From NCBI GenBank assembly GCA_036501625.1, contig DASXZY010000008.1:62001-126000 (forward strand): a stretch of DNA of 64,000 bases, read 5' to 3'. This document shows, piece by piece, positions 8,777 through 16,538 of this stretch. Every line of letters starts with the position of its first letter. Positions within the stretch are counted from its first letter, which is position 1. Made by a program: the position numbers and the translations under genes. The DNA comes from Palsa-1400 sp036501625. GTDB taxonomy: Bacteria; Verrucomicrobiota; Verrucomicrobiia; Limisphaerales; Palsa-1400. The notes under the pieces were generated by a model. The model saw nothing but the letters and a program-made list of their open reading frames with translations, made no database searches and was not told the origin of the DNA.

Positions 8777-10108
8777 TCATGCCTTGGCCGGCGCGGGGAC
8801 GTCATCGACGCGGGCGAATTGCACCAAAAGATTGATCACTTTCTCGGCCAGCAATTGGCTGGCGACATCCCCGATGCGCCCGTTTTTCTGCATGTCTTTG
8901 ACGAACTTCTCGGCCGGGACTTTGTATTGCGCGGCCAGCTCTTCCAGGCGATGGAGAAGTTCGGATTGCTCGATGCGCACGCCTTCCTTTTCCGCCACGG
9001 CTTGAAAGACCAATTGCGCCTTGACGCGGTGCATGGCGGTTTCCCTGGCCGTCGCATAAATTTGCTCGGTCTGGGAATCGATCACTTCCTTGGGCGTGCC
9101 GCGCTTGGTGTTGTCGTGTACGATGCTGTAAACAATATCCCGCGTTTCATGCTCCACGAGCGATTCCGGGAGCGGTATCTGGATTTTATCCAGCAAACCC
9201 TGGGTGACCTGGCTGCGAATGGTGCGGCTGATCTTGTTGTTCAACTCGTTCTGCAAATCGGCCCGCACGCCGGTGCGCAATTTCTCCAGGTTCTCCGCGC
9301 CGTAGGCCTTGGCGAAATTCTCGTCGATGGCCGGCTCCTTTTTTTCCTTGGCTTCGACCAGCTCGACCTCATAAACGCCCTTCTTTCCCACCAATTCAGA
9401 CACGACAAAATCCGGCGGAAAATCGACCGTGATGGTGCGTTTGTCGCCCGCCTTCATGCCGGCCAATTGCGTGCCAAAACCGGGGATGAACGACGTGGCA
9501 TCGACGGCCACCCAAAAATTCTGCTTGGAGGTCAAGCCGCGCGCGGTCGGGTTTAGGTCGGTAATCGGCTTGCCGTCGCACGTGCCGGTGTAATTGATGA
9601 CCCCAACGTCGCCGGTTTTCAACTCGCGCGCGACGGTCGGATACTCGGTTTTTTGCGCCGCCAGCGCCTGGAGCGCGCGTTCGATGTCCTCCGGTGTGAC
9701 CTGGGAATTGCCGCGCACGGCCGGCAGACCCTTGTATTCCGGCAATTCAAAGGGCGGGGAGATTTCCACGGTGATGGCAAGCTGCATGGGCTGGCCGCGC
9801 GTGAATTGGATTTCTTCCACATCTGGCTGGCCCACGACGTTGAACTTGTTATCGTCAACGGCTTTGCGGTAGCCATCCTGGAGGAGCTTGTGCTTGGCTT
9901 CCTCCTCGATGTCTTTTTCAAAGCGCTTGGCCACCATTTCCATGGGCGCCTTGCCGGGGCGGAAGCCGGGCAGGCGCGCCTGGTGTTGAAAGCGGCCGGT
10001 CGTTTCCTTGAACACGGACTCAACGAGTTCCGGCTCAATTTCCACCCGCAGCAATTTCTTGCATGGCCCCAAATTCTCAACGGTCACATTCACAAAAAGC
10101 CTTTCCAT
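8777..10108 (-). CDS. tig: Trigger factor
   Basis: Ribosome-associated chaperone and peptidyl-prolyl isomerase of 443 residues, the normal length. Domains in order: N-terminal ribosome-binding domain with the signature LPGFRPGKAP (ribosome-docking loop), a FKBP-type PPIase domain (about 150-240: GDVGVINYTGTCDGKPI ... FIPGFGTQLAGMKAGDKRTI), and the C-terminal helical chaperone domain. The usual neighbours clpP and clpX are absent; instead the NlpC/P60 lipoprotein follows directly. The ATG at 10108 is the only good start. Confidence 0.96.
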   Translation of the reverse strand: MERLFVNVTVENLGPCKKLLRVEIEPELVESVFKETTGRFQHQARLPGFRPGKAPMEMVAKRFEKDIEEEAKHKLLQDGYRKAVDDNKFNVVGQPDVEEIQFTRGQPMQLAITVEISPPFELPEYKGLPAVRGNSQVTPEDIERALQALAAQKTEYPTVARELKTGDVGVINYTGTCDGKPITDLNPTARGLTSKQNFWVAVDATSFIPGFGTQLAGMKAGDKRTITVDFPPDFVVSELVGKKGVYEVELVEAKEKKEPAIDENFAKAYGAENLEKLRTGVRADLQNELNNKISRTIRSQVTQGLLDKIQIPLPESLVEHETRDIVYSIVHDNTKRGTPKEVIDSQTEQIYATARETAMHRVKAQLVFQAVAEKEGVRIEQSELLHRLEELAAQYKVPAEKFVKDMQKNGRIGDVASQLLAEKVINLLVQFARVDDVPAPAKA

Positions 10109-10252
10109 TCAAGCGGCCTGGCCGGATTCGATTCAAAAGCCCACCATTGCGATGCCGTGGGTCCGCGCCCGCCGCGAGCCGGACAAACTACGGAGCGGAG
10201 CGCCGCGCGTCAAGCTTCTTGGCGCGGGAAAAAGACCCTCCTGAGAATTGTA

Positions 10253-10281
10253 TTGACAATCTGGCCCGTGCCGGTTCTAAA
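10253..10281 (+). promoter_or_regulatory. Sigma-70-like promoter for the two small ORFs
   Basis: A perfect -35 TTGACA (10253-10258), a 17-nt spacer and a 4/6 match -10 TCTAAA (10276-10281). It lies upstream of the 10348 and 10462 small ORFs and beyond the end of the opposite-strand tig. Confidence 0.45.
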
Positions 10282-10347
10282 TCGCTCCCGCCTCCGCAAA
10301 GAACCGAAAACCGCGGAGAGATAACCAAAAAACGAGAAAGGAAATCG

Positions 10348-10455
10348 ATGAGTTTGCAACATTGTCAAAATAATCGTTATTCGATTCTCTGTATATCGCC
10401 CTGCATATGCTTGAAGAGATGCCACGAGTATTTTGATTTTGAAAACACTCCCTGA
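10348..10455 (+). CDS. Very small cysteine-rich ORF (35 aa), unknown
   Basis: The ATG at 10348 has a good ribosome-binding site AAAGGA (10337-10342) at 5-nt spacing, and a promoter-like TTGACA lies about 95 nt upstream. The product has five cysteines in 35 residues (HCQNNRYSILCISPCICLKR) and matches no family known to me. Six bases separate its stop from the next small ORF. The translation signals argue for a gene and the short length against; it could also be a leader peptide for the downstream ORF. Confidence 0.35.
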   Translation: MSLQHCQNNRYSILCISPCICLKRCHEYFDFENTP

Positions 10456-10461
10456 AAAACC

Positions 10462-10752
10462 ATGATCGACATGAGTGGGCGCACGTTTCAGTGGATTCGC
10501 CACCTCTTCATCCGCCTGTTAGTGACAGCAGCTTTGGGCGTGCTTCTTTTTGCGTGTGTCTATGCCACAGGTTTCCTCCTTTCGTTTATTTGGACTGCTT
10601 GGACCCGAAAATCAGACCGGCCGGCTTGGCTTCCAATGATATGTTTGCCAATAGGCGTCCTGCTATTTAGCGCTGTTATAAGGAAATTTGGTCTGCTTGA
10701 GCGGGCGATGCGAACGGTAAGAAAGCCAGACGGTATGAAACACGACGGTTAA
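10462..10752 (+). CDS. Small two-transmembrane hypothetical protein
   Basis: A 96-residue product with two strongly hydrophobic segments (LLVTAALGVLLFACVYATGF and WLPMICLPIGVLLFSAVI) and basic flanks, consistent with a small inner-membrane protein. ATGs at 10462 and 10471 are both possible. It directly follows the 35-aa ORF and would share its promoter. No family is recognised. Confidence 0.5.
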   Translation: MIDMSGRTFQWIRHLFIRLLVTAALGVLLFACVYATGFLLSFIWTAWTRKSDRPAWLPMICLPIGVLLFSAVIRKFGLLERAMRTVRKPDGMKHDG

Positions 10753-10861
10753 AGACGGTTGTCCGATTTCATTGCGCTTCGTTCTTGCCAATCTCACCGG
10801 GAATTCCTAGCGTGGGCGCGCGCCTCGGCGCTTTGCGTCTCATTGCAACAATTGGAAATTT

Positions 10862-12010
10862 ATGATTGCCACACAAATTCGCCAAAAGGATGCCCTTTTT
10901 TATTTCGCCTCTTACTCTTCGGAACACCTGGTCCAGAGCGTCCGCTTTATCAGCCGCTTTTATGACGAGCAAGGCGGGCAAATCCAGCCCGAACAAATCG
11001 ATGAGCAGGACGATGTCGCCCGGTTCATTTCCAAGATCGAGCGGAACGACAAAGCCTTCCAGCGCGAGCTGTCGCGCGCGAAGGTCCGCGCCATCCGCAA
11101 TTTTTACGAGACGGCCATTTCCCAGCCGCCCATTCCCGGCACCGTGCTGTTGTTTACGCCGCAAAAACTTCACTTCGAGGCCTGGACGGATGGTTCGGGC
11201 GTCGGGAGATTGCAGGAGCCTTCGGAAAAATTTCTGATCATCGATGGCCAGCACCGGCTGGCCGCGCTGAGGTTTTTCATGGATACCCATTCCGACGAGG
11301 CCCGCAATATTTCCGTGCCGTGCATTATATTTGACGGGCGCAGCGAGGATTTCGCCACGGAAATGTTCGTCATCATCAATTCCACGCCGACGCGCATCAA
11401 CAAAAGCCACCTGGTCGATCTTTACGAGCGGGTTTCGTGGGCCGAGCCGGACCGTCGCTTCGCGGCCAACATCGCCGAAATGCTCTACAGCGAGTCCGAC
11501 AGCCCGTTGCGCTACCGCATCAACCGCCTGGGCGGCCGCAGCAAGCAGGAAAAATGGATTCTTCAAGCGGAGCTTTTCAACGAAATCCATCGCTGGACGA
11601 GGCTGGCCTGGGGCGCGATCGAAAAAGAAGGCGCGGATAAGCGGCTGGCGGGGCGTTATTACGCGATGGCGCGGGATTTCCTCAAGGCGGCGGCGGAGGT
11701 CTGGGGAGAGGCGTGGGGGAACGCCGCTTACATGGTCACCAAACCGGTCGCGCTCAAGGCGATGCTGCGCGTTTGCGGGGACTTGGCGATGGCAGACGCG
11801 GAGCCGGCCGAGGGGCGCATTGAGCGCTGGCGGCAGCGGCTCGCGCCCTGGAGCGAGCAGGCCCGCGCGTTCCGCAATGAGGGATTTTACGAGCGGTTCC
11901 CTGCCAAGGGCCAAGTCGAGCGTGTTTCCAGAATTCACCGGGAACTGGCCCGGCTGGCGGGCATTGCGCCGCAATCGGCGCGGAAGCAAGGGCGCCGTCA
12001 AAAAGCTTGA
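10862..12010 (+). CDS. DGQHR-domain protein (DndB-like), orphan
   Basis: The 382-residue protein contains the signature IIDGQHRLAALRF (about 125-137) and FVIINSTPTRINKSHL, typical of the DGQHR domain. That domain is found in DndB, the regulator of DNA phosphorothioate modification, and in related stand-alone proteins of mobile or defence regions. The N-terminal part (TQIRQKDALFYFASYSSEHL) and long basic C-terminus (ARKQGRRQKA) are also of that type. None of the sulfur-modification genes dndA, dndC, dndD or dndE is nearby, so the function here is open. The ATG at 10862 is preceded by a weak GGAA. It is flanked by a small membrane ORF and the Gfo/Idh/MocA gene. Confidence 0.8.
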   Translation: MIATQIRQKDALFYFASYSSEHLVQSVRFISRFYDEQGGQIQPEQIDEQDDVARFISKIERNDKAFQRELSRAKVRAIRNFYETAISQPPIPGTVLLFTPQKLHFEAWTDGSGVGRLQEPSEKFLIIDGQHRLAALRFFMDTHSDEARNISVPCIIFDGRSEDFATEMFVIINSTPTRINKSHLVDLYERVSWAEPDRRFAANIAEMLYSESDSPLRYRINRLGGRSKQEKWILQAELFNEIHRWTRLAWGAIEKEGADKRLAGRYYAMARDFLKAAAEVWGEAWGNAAYMVTKPVALKAMLRVCGDLAMADAEPAEGRIERWRQRLAPWSEQARAFRNEGFYERFPAKGQVERVSRIHRELARLAGIAPQSARKQGRRQKA

Positions 12011-12078
12011 GTTCAGGGCCGAAGCATTATTTATTGAACTCAGGAAACACCCAATGCGTCCAATAATTTGAATCGAAT

Positions 12079-13494
12079 ATGAACGAATCTACAAATGTCT
12101 CTTCACGCCGTGAATTTATCAAAACGACTGGCCGCGTGGCGGCGGTTTCCGCGCTGGCGGGCGTGGCCATCCCTTATGTCCATGCGGCGGGCAACGAAAC
12201 GATGCAGGTGGCGCTGATCGGCTGCGGCGGACGCGGCACGGGCGCGGCCGCCAATGCCATGAACGTCAAGAGCGTTCCCGTCAAATTAGTGGCCATGGCG
12301 GACGTTTTTCCTGAGAAGCTCGACAACAGTTACCAGGGCCTCAGCGGCAAGTACGGCGCGCAAGTCGATGTGCCGCAGGAGCGCCGGTTCATTGGCTTCG
12401 ACGGCTACATGCACGCGATGGATTGCCTCAAGACGGGAGACATCGCGATCTTCACCACGCCGCTGGCCTTTCGCTGGGTGCATTTTACATATGCCATTCA
12501 AAAGGGGCTGAATGTTTTCATGGAAAAGCCTCTGACGGCCGACGGCCCGACTTCGCGCCGGATGCTCAAGCTGGCTGAGGAAGCCTCGGCCAAGAACCTC
12601 AAGGTGGGCGTCGGTTTGATGTGCCGCCACCACCGGCCCTTGCAGGAATTGGCGCGGCGGGCCAAGGAAGGCGAATTGGGAGAAATCATTTTGATGCGCG
12701 GCTATCGCATGGCGGCCGGCGAACTGGCCGCGTGCTTTTCGGAGAGATGGCCCGGCGGCAACCCGTCTGAATTGCTCTGGCAGATTTCGCGCTTCCACAG
12801 TTTCATCTGGGCCAGCGGCGGCCTCTTCAACGACTTTTACATCCACCACGTCGATCATCTGTGCATGATCAAAGACGCCTGGCCGGTCAAAGCCCAGGCG
12901 CTGGGCGGGCGCCATTACCGCTACTCCCATGACGGCAATCTGCTGGTGGACCAGAATTTTGATTCGTATTCCGTCGAATACACTTTCAAGGACGGCACGA
13001 AGATGTACATGGATGGAAGAAACGAAACGGGCTGCAACGAAATTTATTCCAGTTACGTCCACGGCAGCAAAGCGATGGCCATTGCCGCCGCCGCCAACGA
13101 TTTCGGGCGCGTTTCGACGATTCACAGCGCCCAGAACCCGACGCGCCAAAATGCCATTTGGACTTCCCAAATTCCTCCAGGCCAGGAAGATCCTTACGAC
13201 AACGAATGGAACGATTTGATGGACGCCATCCGCGCGGACAAGCCCTACAACGAAGTCCCGCGCGGAATTAAAGCCACCCTGACCTGCTCAATGGGCCGCA
13301 TGGCCGCGCACACCGGCCAGGAAGTGACCGATGATGAAATGCTCAACCACCCGGATGAATACTGCCCCGGGGCCGACAAGTTGACGATGGATTCCCCTCC
13401 CCCATTGCGCTCCGACAAGGACGGCAAGTATCCCATTCCGATGCCCGGCATTCTCAAGCATAGCGAGTACGCCGGATTGAGCAAGGCTGTTTGA
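12079..13494 (+). CDS. Tat-exported Gfo/Idh/MocA-family oxidoreductase
   Basis: 471 residues. The N-terminus carries a twin-arginine signal (SSRREFIKTTGRVAAVSALA ... VHAAG), so the folded enzyme is probably exported to the periplasm. Then comes a Rossmann NAD(P)-binding start (MQVALIGCGGRGTGAA) and the family's VFMEKPLTADGPTSRRML with the EKP signature. Members act on sugars or inositols, often supplying their own tightly bound nicotinamide cofactor when exported. Verrucomicrobia carry many such paralogues, frequently beside DUF1080 genes; the specific substrate is unknown. A hairpin follows the stop. Confidence 0.92.
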   Translation: MNESTNVSSRREFIKTTGRVAAVSALAGVAIPYVHAAGNETMQVALIGCGGRGTGAAANAMNVKSVPVKLVAMADVFPEKLDNSYQGLSGKYGAQVDVPQERRFIGFDGYMHAMDCLKTGDIAIFTTPLAFRWVHFTYAIQKGLNVFMEKPLTADGPTSRRMLKLAEEASAKNLKVGVGLMCRHHRPLQELARRAKEGELGEIILMRGYRMAAGELAACFSERWPGGNPSELLWQISRFHSFIWASGGLFNDFYIHHVDHLCMIKDAWPVKAQALGGRHYRYSHDGNLLVDQNFDSYSVEYTFKDGTKMYMDGRNETGCNEIYSSYVHGSKAMAIAAAANDFGRVSTIHSAQNPTRQNAIWTSQIPPGQEDPYDNEWNDLMDAIRADKPYNEVPRGIKATLTCSMGRMAAHTGQEVTDDEMLNHPDEYCPGADKLTMDSPPPLRSDKDGKYPIPMPGILKHSEYAGLSKAV

Positions 13495-13507
13495 CGGGCC
13501 GCACTTC

Positions 13508-13532
13508 AGAGCGTGTTTTGAAAATACGCTCT
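13508..13532. terminator. Hairpin between convergent genes
   Basis: Perfect 7-bp arms AGAGCGT (13508-13514) and ACGCTCT (13526-13532), with a TTTT/AAAA-containing loop. It lies between the oxidoreductase stop and the converging glycosyltransferase stop. There is no clear T-tract on either side, so it is only a possible bidirectional terminator. Confidence 0.35.
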
Positions 13533-14260
13533 CAGCGGAAAAAATTATATTTGATGATGCAACGGAGGGCGCTGACGGCGTCGCGCCATCCAATTTTTTT
13601 GCCTTCCGCATACGTGCGCCCGTAATAGGAAATGGGCACTTCGTAAATGACGACTTTAAGTTTGCTGACTTTGGCCACAATCTCCGGCTCAAAGCCGAAA
13701 CGGCCTTCCTCAATGCGAATGTTCTGGATGACCTCGCGCTTGAACACCTTGTAACCGCTTTCCATGTCCGAGAGGTTGATGCCGGTGGCCATGTTAGAAA
13801 GGGTGGTCAGCACCCGGTTGCCCACGGAGTGCCAGTAGTAAAGCACACGATGCTCGCCCGTGCCCAGAAAGCGCGATCCGACGACCACCTGCGCCTTGCC
13901 GGTAAGAATCGGCCGGCAGAGCTTGGGATAATCCTCCGGGTCATACTCCAAGTCGGCGTCCTGCACGATGGCCAGCGGCGCGGTCACTTGCGCGAAACCG
14001 GTGCGGACGGCGGCCCCTTTGCCTTGATTGACAGCGTGCTGGAAAACGCGCACGGCAGGGGATTCCTTGGCCACTCGCTGCAACGCATCCCAGGTGCCGT
14101 CCCGCGAGGCGTCATCGACGACAATCACTTCCCGCACCAGCGGCTGCGCCAGAACGGAGCGGATGAGGCTGGCGATGGTCGCCGCCTCATTGAAAGCGGG
14201 AATGACCACGCCCAGGCAAGGCTCAACGGTCGCGTAAAAAGCGGTGTCGGATTGGCTCAT
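13532..14260 (-). CDS. Family 2 glycosyltransferase (dolichyl/polyprenyl-phosphate sugar transferase-like)
   Basis: A 242-residue GT-A fold protein: LGVVIPAFNEAATIASLI, then VIVVDDASRDGTWDAL, NQGKGAAVRTGFAQ, and the metal-binding DxD in IVQDADLEYDPEDYP. The combination matches DPM1-like enzymes that move a sugar from a nucleotide sugar to a polyprenyl phosphate. There are no C-terminal membrane helices, so it is soluble or peripheral. Its ATG overlaps the larC stop by 4 nt (ATGA), making it the third gene of the larB-larC transcript, although no functional link to the nickel-pincer cofactor is evident. Confidence 0.9.
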   Translation of the reverse strand: MSQSDTAFYATVEPCLGVVIPAFNEAATIASLIRSVLAQPLVREVIVVDDASRDGTWDALQRVAKESPAVRVFQHAVNQGKGAAVRTGFAQVTAPLAIVQDADLEYDPEDYPKLCRPILTGKAQVVVGSRFLGTGEHRVLYYWHSVGNRVLTTLSNMATGINLSDMESGYKVFKREVIQNIRIEEGRFGFEPEIVAKVSKLKVVIYEVPISYYGRTYAEGKKIGWRDAVSALRCIIKYNFFR

Positions 14261-15537
14261 TGAGGATGCGGGCCGCCCTGCGCGCCGGCCGCCGCCAGCG
14301 CGGATTCGTAAATGGTTTTCAAAGGCGCGCCGCTTTCATCGGCCCTTTTTCTGCATGACTCAAATTCCGGCGCGATCTGGACGGCGCGGCCATCCAGCAA
14401 ACCAATCTTGACCGTAACGGACCCGAACGGCGTTTGCACCTCGCGGAATTCGCGGCGCAGCTTGCGGCGCTCGGCCAGGGTGCGGCGCAGGCCGAACGCG
14501 CTGGTGTCGCGCAAAATCAATTCGCTGAATTTGTCCGCCTCAGCCGGCTGGCACAGCACAGTCAACAGCACGCCGGGGCGGTTCTTTTTCATTTGCACGG
14601 GAGCCAGGCGGACATCCAGCGCGCCCGCCGCCATGGCCTTGTCCATGAATTGTCCGAGCCATTCCGGATTGGCGTCGTCGAGATTCGTTTCCAGCACCGC
14701 CACGGTGTCGATCTCCCAGTCGTGCGCGGCCGACGCGGCGCTCCGGCCCAGGATGGCGCGCACGACGTTGGGCCGCGTTTTGTTCTCGCGGCCGCCCACG
14801 CCGAACCCGACGCGCTCCGGCACAAATTCCGCCATCGGCCCGAACGATTCCGCGAATTCCGCCAGCAAGGCCGCGCCGGTGGGCGTGATCAACTCGTGCG
14901 GTTCCTCGCACTGGGAAATCGGCACGCCGCGCGCCGCCAGAATTTCCAAGGTCGCGGGCGCCGGGATGGGAAAACGCCCGTGGGCGCAATCGATCCAGCC
15001 GGAGCCATCGACAGCCGCCGAAGCCAGCACGCGAGGCCGCCCGAAAAATTCCAGGGCCGCGCAGGCGCCCACGATATCGACGATGGAATCGACCGCGCCC
15101 ACTTCGTGAAAATGGACGTCCTCGGCCGGCTGCCCATGAATTTTCCCCTCCGCCGCCGCCAATCGGCCAAAGACAGCCGTCGATTTCGTCTTGACCCATT
15201 CCGAAAGCCCGCTCTCCGCGATTAGCTTCTTGATGTCGGAAAAGGACCGGCCGTGTTCGTGATGATGTCCGTGCTCGTGCCCATGCTCGTGCCCGTGTTC
15301 ATGCGCGTGATGGCCGCTGTGTTCATGGTGGTGATCCCCCAGGTGGACATCGAATTTCGTCCCTTCAATCTGCTGGCGTTTGGCGCGCGAGGCGTGCAAA
15401 TGGCATCCATCGAGATGCAATTTTGCCAATTCGTGCTTCAGGTGATCCAAGTCCAGGCCAAGGTCGAGCATCGCGCCGATAAACATATCGCCGCTGAGGC
15501 CGCTGAAAATATCCAGATAGAGCGATTTCACATTCAA
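14257..15537 (-). CDS. larC: Nickel-pincer cofactor biosynthesis protein LarC
   Basis: LarC is the CTP-dependent cyclometallase that inserts nickel into the pincer nucleotide cofactor of lactate racemase and other racemases/epimerases. The N-terminus LYLDIFSGLSGDMFIGAMLD and the VHFHEVGAVDSIVDIVGA block are family signatures. Residues about 65-96 form a His-rich stretch (HHHEHSGHHAHEHGHEHGHE and on), a likely nickel-storage or delivery segment. In some species larC is split and read through a programmed frameshift; here it is one continuous 426-residue frame. The start overlaps larB by 4 nt. larE and larA are not in the window. Confidence 0.93.
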   Translation of the reverse strand: MNVKSLYLDIFSGLSGDMFIGAMLDLGLDLDHLKHELAKLHLDGCHLHASRAKRQQIEGTKFDVHLGDHHHEHSGHHAHEHGHEHGHEHGHHHEHGRSFSDIKKLIAESGLSEWVKTKSTAVFGRLAAAEGKIHGQPAEDVHFHEVGAVDSIVDIVGACAALEFFGRPRVLASAAVDGSGWIDCAHGRFPIPAPATLEILAARGVPISQCEEPHELITPTGAALLAEFAESFGPMAEFVPERVGFGVGGRENKTRPNVVRAILGRSAASAAHDWEIDTVAVLETNLDDANPEWLGQFMDKAMAAGALDVRLAPVQMKKNRPGVLLTVLCQPAEADKFSELILRDTSAFGLRRTLAERRKLRREFREVQTPFGSVTVKIGLLDGRAVQIAPEFESCRKRADESGAPLKTIYESALAAAGAQGGPHPQ

Positions 15538-16298
15538 AGGGCGTTGATTTGACTGGCGGCGTAACCGGCGCCGAAACCGTTGTCAATATTGACGACCGTC
15601 ACGCCGCTGGAACAAGAGTTGAGCATGCCCAGCAACGGAGCCAATCCCGCAAAGTTCGCGCCGTAACCCACGCTGGTCGGCACGGCAATGACCGGCTGGC
15701 TGACCAGGCCGGAGACGACGCTCGGCAAGGCGCCCTCCATCCCCGCCACCACAATCACCACGCGCGCCTTTTGAATCAACTCCAATTTGTTGAGCAGCCG
15801 GTGAAGGCCCGCCACGCCCACGTCATAGATGCGCTCGACGCGATTGCCCATGATCTCCGCCGTCACGGCCGCTTCCTCGGCCACCGGCAAATCGCTGGTG
15901 CCGGCGCACAAAAGCGCGATGGTTCCCGCGCGTTTCGGCAGCGGATGCGGATCAATCGTCACGCAACGGGCTGCTTCATGATGGCGCGCTTCCTTAAACT
16001 TTTTGGCCAAAGCCCGCGCCTGGGCGGCATCCACGCGCGTCACCAGCAGGCGCTCCTCGCGCGAACGGATTTGCTTCGCGATCTCCGCGACTTGCGCCGC
16101 CGTTTTGCCCGCGCCGTAAATCACTTCCGAGAATCCCCGGCGCAGCGCCCGGTGCGAATCAACCTGGGCAAAGCCGAGGTCCGCCACGGGCGGCGCTTGA
16201 AAGGCGCGCACGGCGCCGGCCAAACTAATTTTGCCCGCGCGAAACTTTTCCAGAAGCTTGATGGCATCATCCGTTGTCACAATGCCCGCAAAATACAC
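15534..16298 (-). CDS. larB: Nickel-pincer cofactor biosynthesis protein LarB
   Basis: LarB carboxylates and hydrolyses nicotinic acid adenine dinucleotide to start pincer cofactor synthesis. The C-terminal PurE-like (AIR carboxylase) domain is visible as IALLCAGTSDLPVAEEAAVT, RIYDVGVAGLHRLLNKL, VVIVVAGMEGALPSVVSGLV and VIAVPTSVGYGANFAGLAPL. The N-terminal pattern DLGFAQVDSHRALRRGFSEV followed by IYGAGKTAAQ is typical of LarB. No ATG exists in frame near the start: GTG at 16298 or GTG at 16280 must be used. Overlaps larC by 4 nt. Confidence 0.92.
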   Translation of the reverse strand: MYFAGIVTTDDAIKLLEKFRAGKISLAGAVRAFQAPPVADLGFAQVDSHRALRRGFSEVIYGAGKTAAQVAEIAKQIRSREERLLVTRVDAAQARALAKKFKEARHHEAARCVTIDPHPLPKRAGTIALLCAGTSDLPVAEEAAVTAEIMGNRVERIYDVGVAGLHRLLNKLELIQKARVVIVVAGMEGALPSVVSGLVSQPVIAVPTSVGYGANFAGLAPLLGMLNSCSSGVTVVNIDNGFGAGYAASQINAL

Positions 16299-16428
16299 GA
16301 ACGGGCATGGCGGTCACGCCGGAAATTTCGGCGAGGTAATCCATTACAACAAAAAGGGTGTTTCCCACGCATGGACGGCCCCTCCAAATCCCGATACATT
16401 GACCGCGCAGTAGAGTTAGTTTTCATGG

Positions 16429-16457
16429 GGCGCCCCGGGTGGGGCGCCTGTTTTTTT
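16429..16457 (+). terminator. Strong Rho-independent terminator-like hairpin in an intergenic leader
   Basis: Perfect 8-bp stem GGCGCCCC (16429-16436) / GGGGCGCC (16441-16448) with a GGGT loop, followed by TG and seven T residues. It is plus-oriented but no plus-strand gene ends upstream (larB runs the other way), and the first CNNM gene starts about 80 nt later. It may end a small RNA or act as an attenuator in the leader of the CNNM operon. Confidence 0.7.
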
Positions 16458-16538
16458 GCCCACACCCTTTTATTAAGGCACGCTGCCCGCACTTTTGGCT
16501 TTTGTGAGGGCGGGTTGTGCCTCATAGTCTCTCCCGCA

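Noticed and set aside
10769..12001. Long minus-strand frame of 410 codons opposite the DGQHR gene
   Set aside because: The plus-strand frame has a recognised domain; the minus-strand translation has none.
16283..16360. Minus-strand 25-codon ORF just before larB (MDYLAEISGVTAMPVRVF)
   Set aside because: Reads protein-like, but has no ribosome-binding site and is too short to support as a gene or leader peptide.
15549..16538. 330-codon upstream extension of the first CNNM frame
   Set aside because: It lies antisense over larB, has low-quality protein sequence and crosses the terminator-like hairpin; the CNNM homology starts at 16539.
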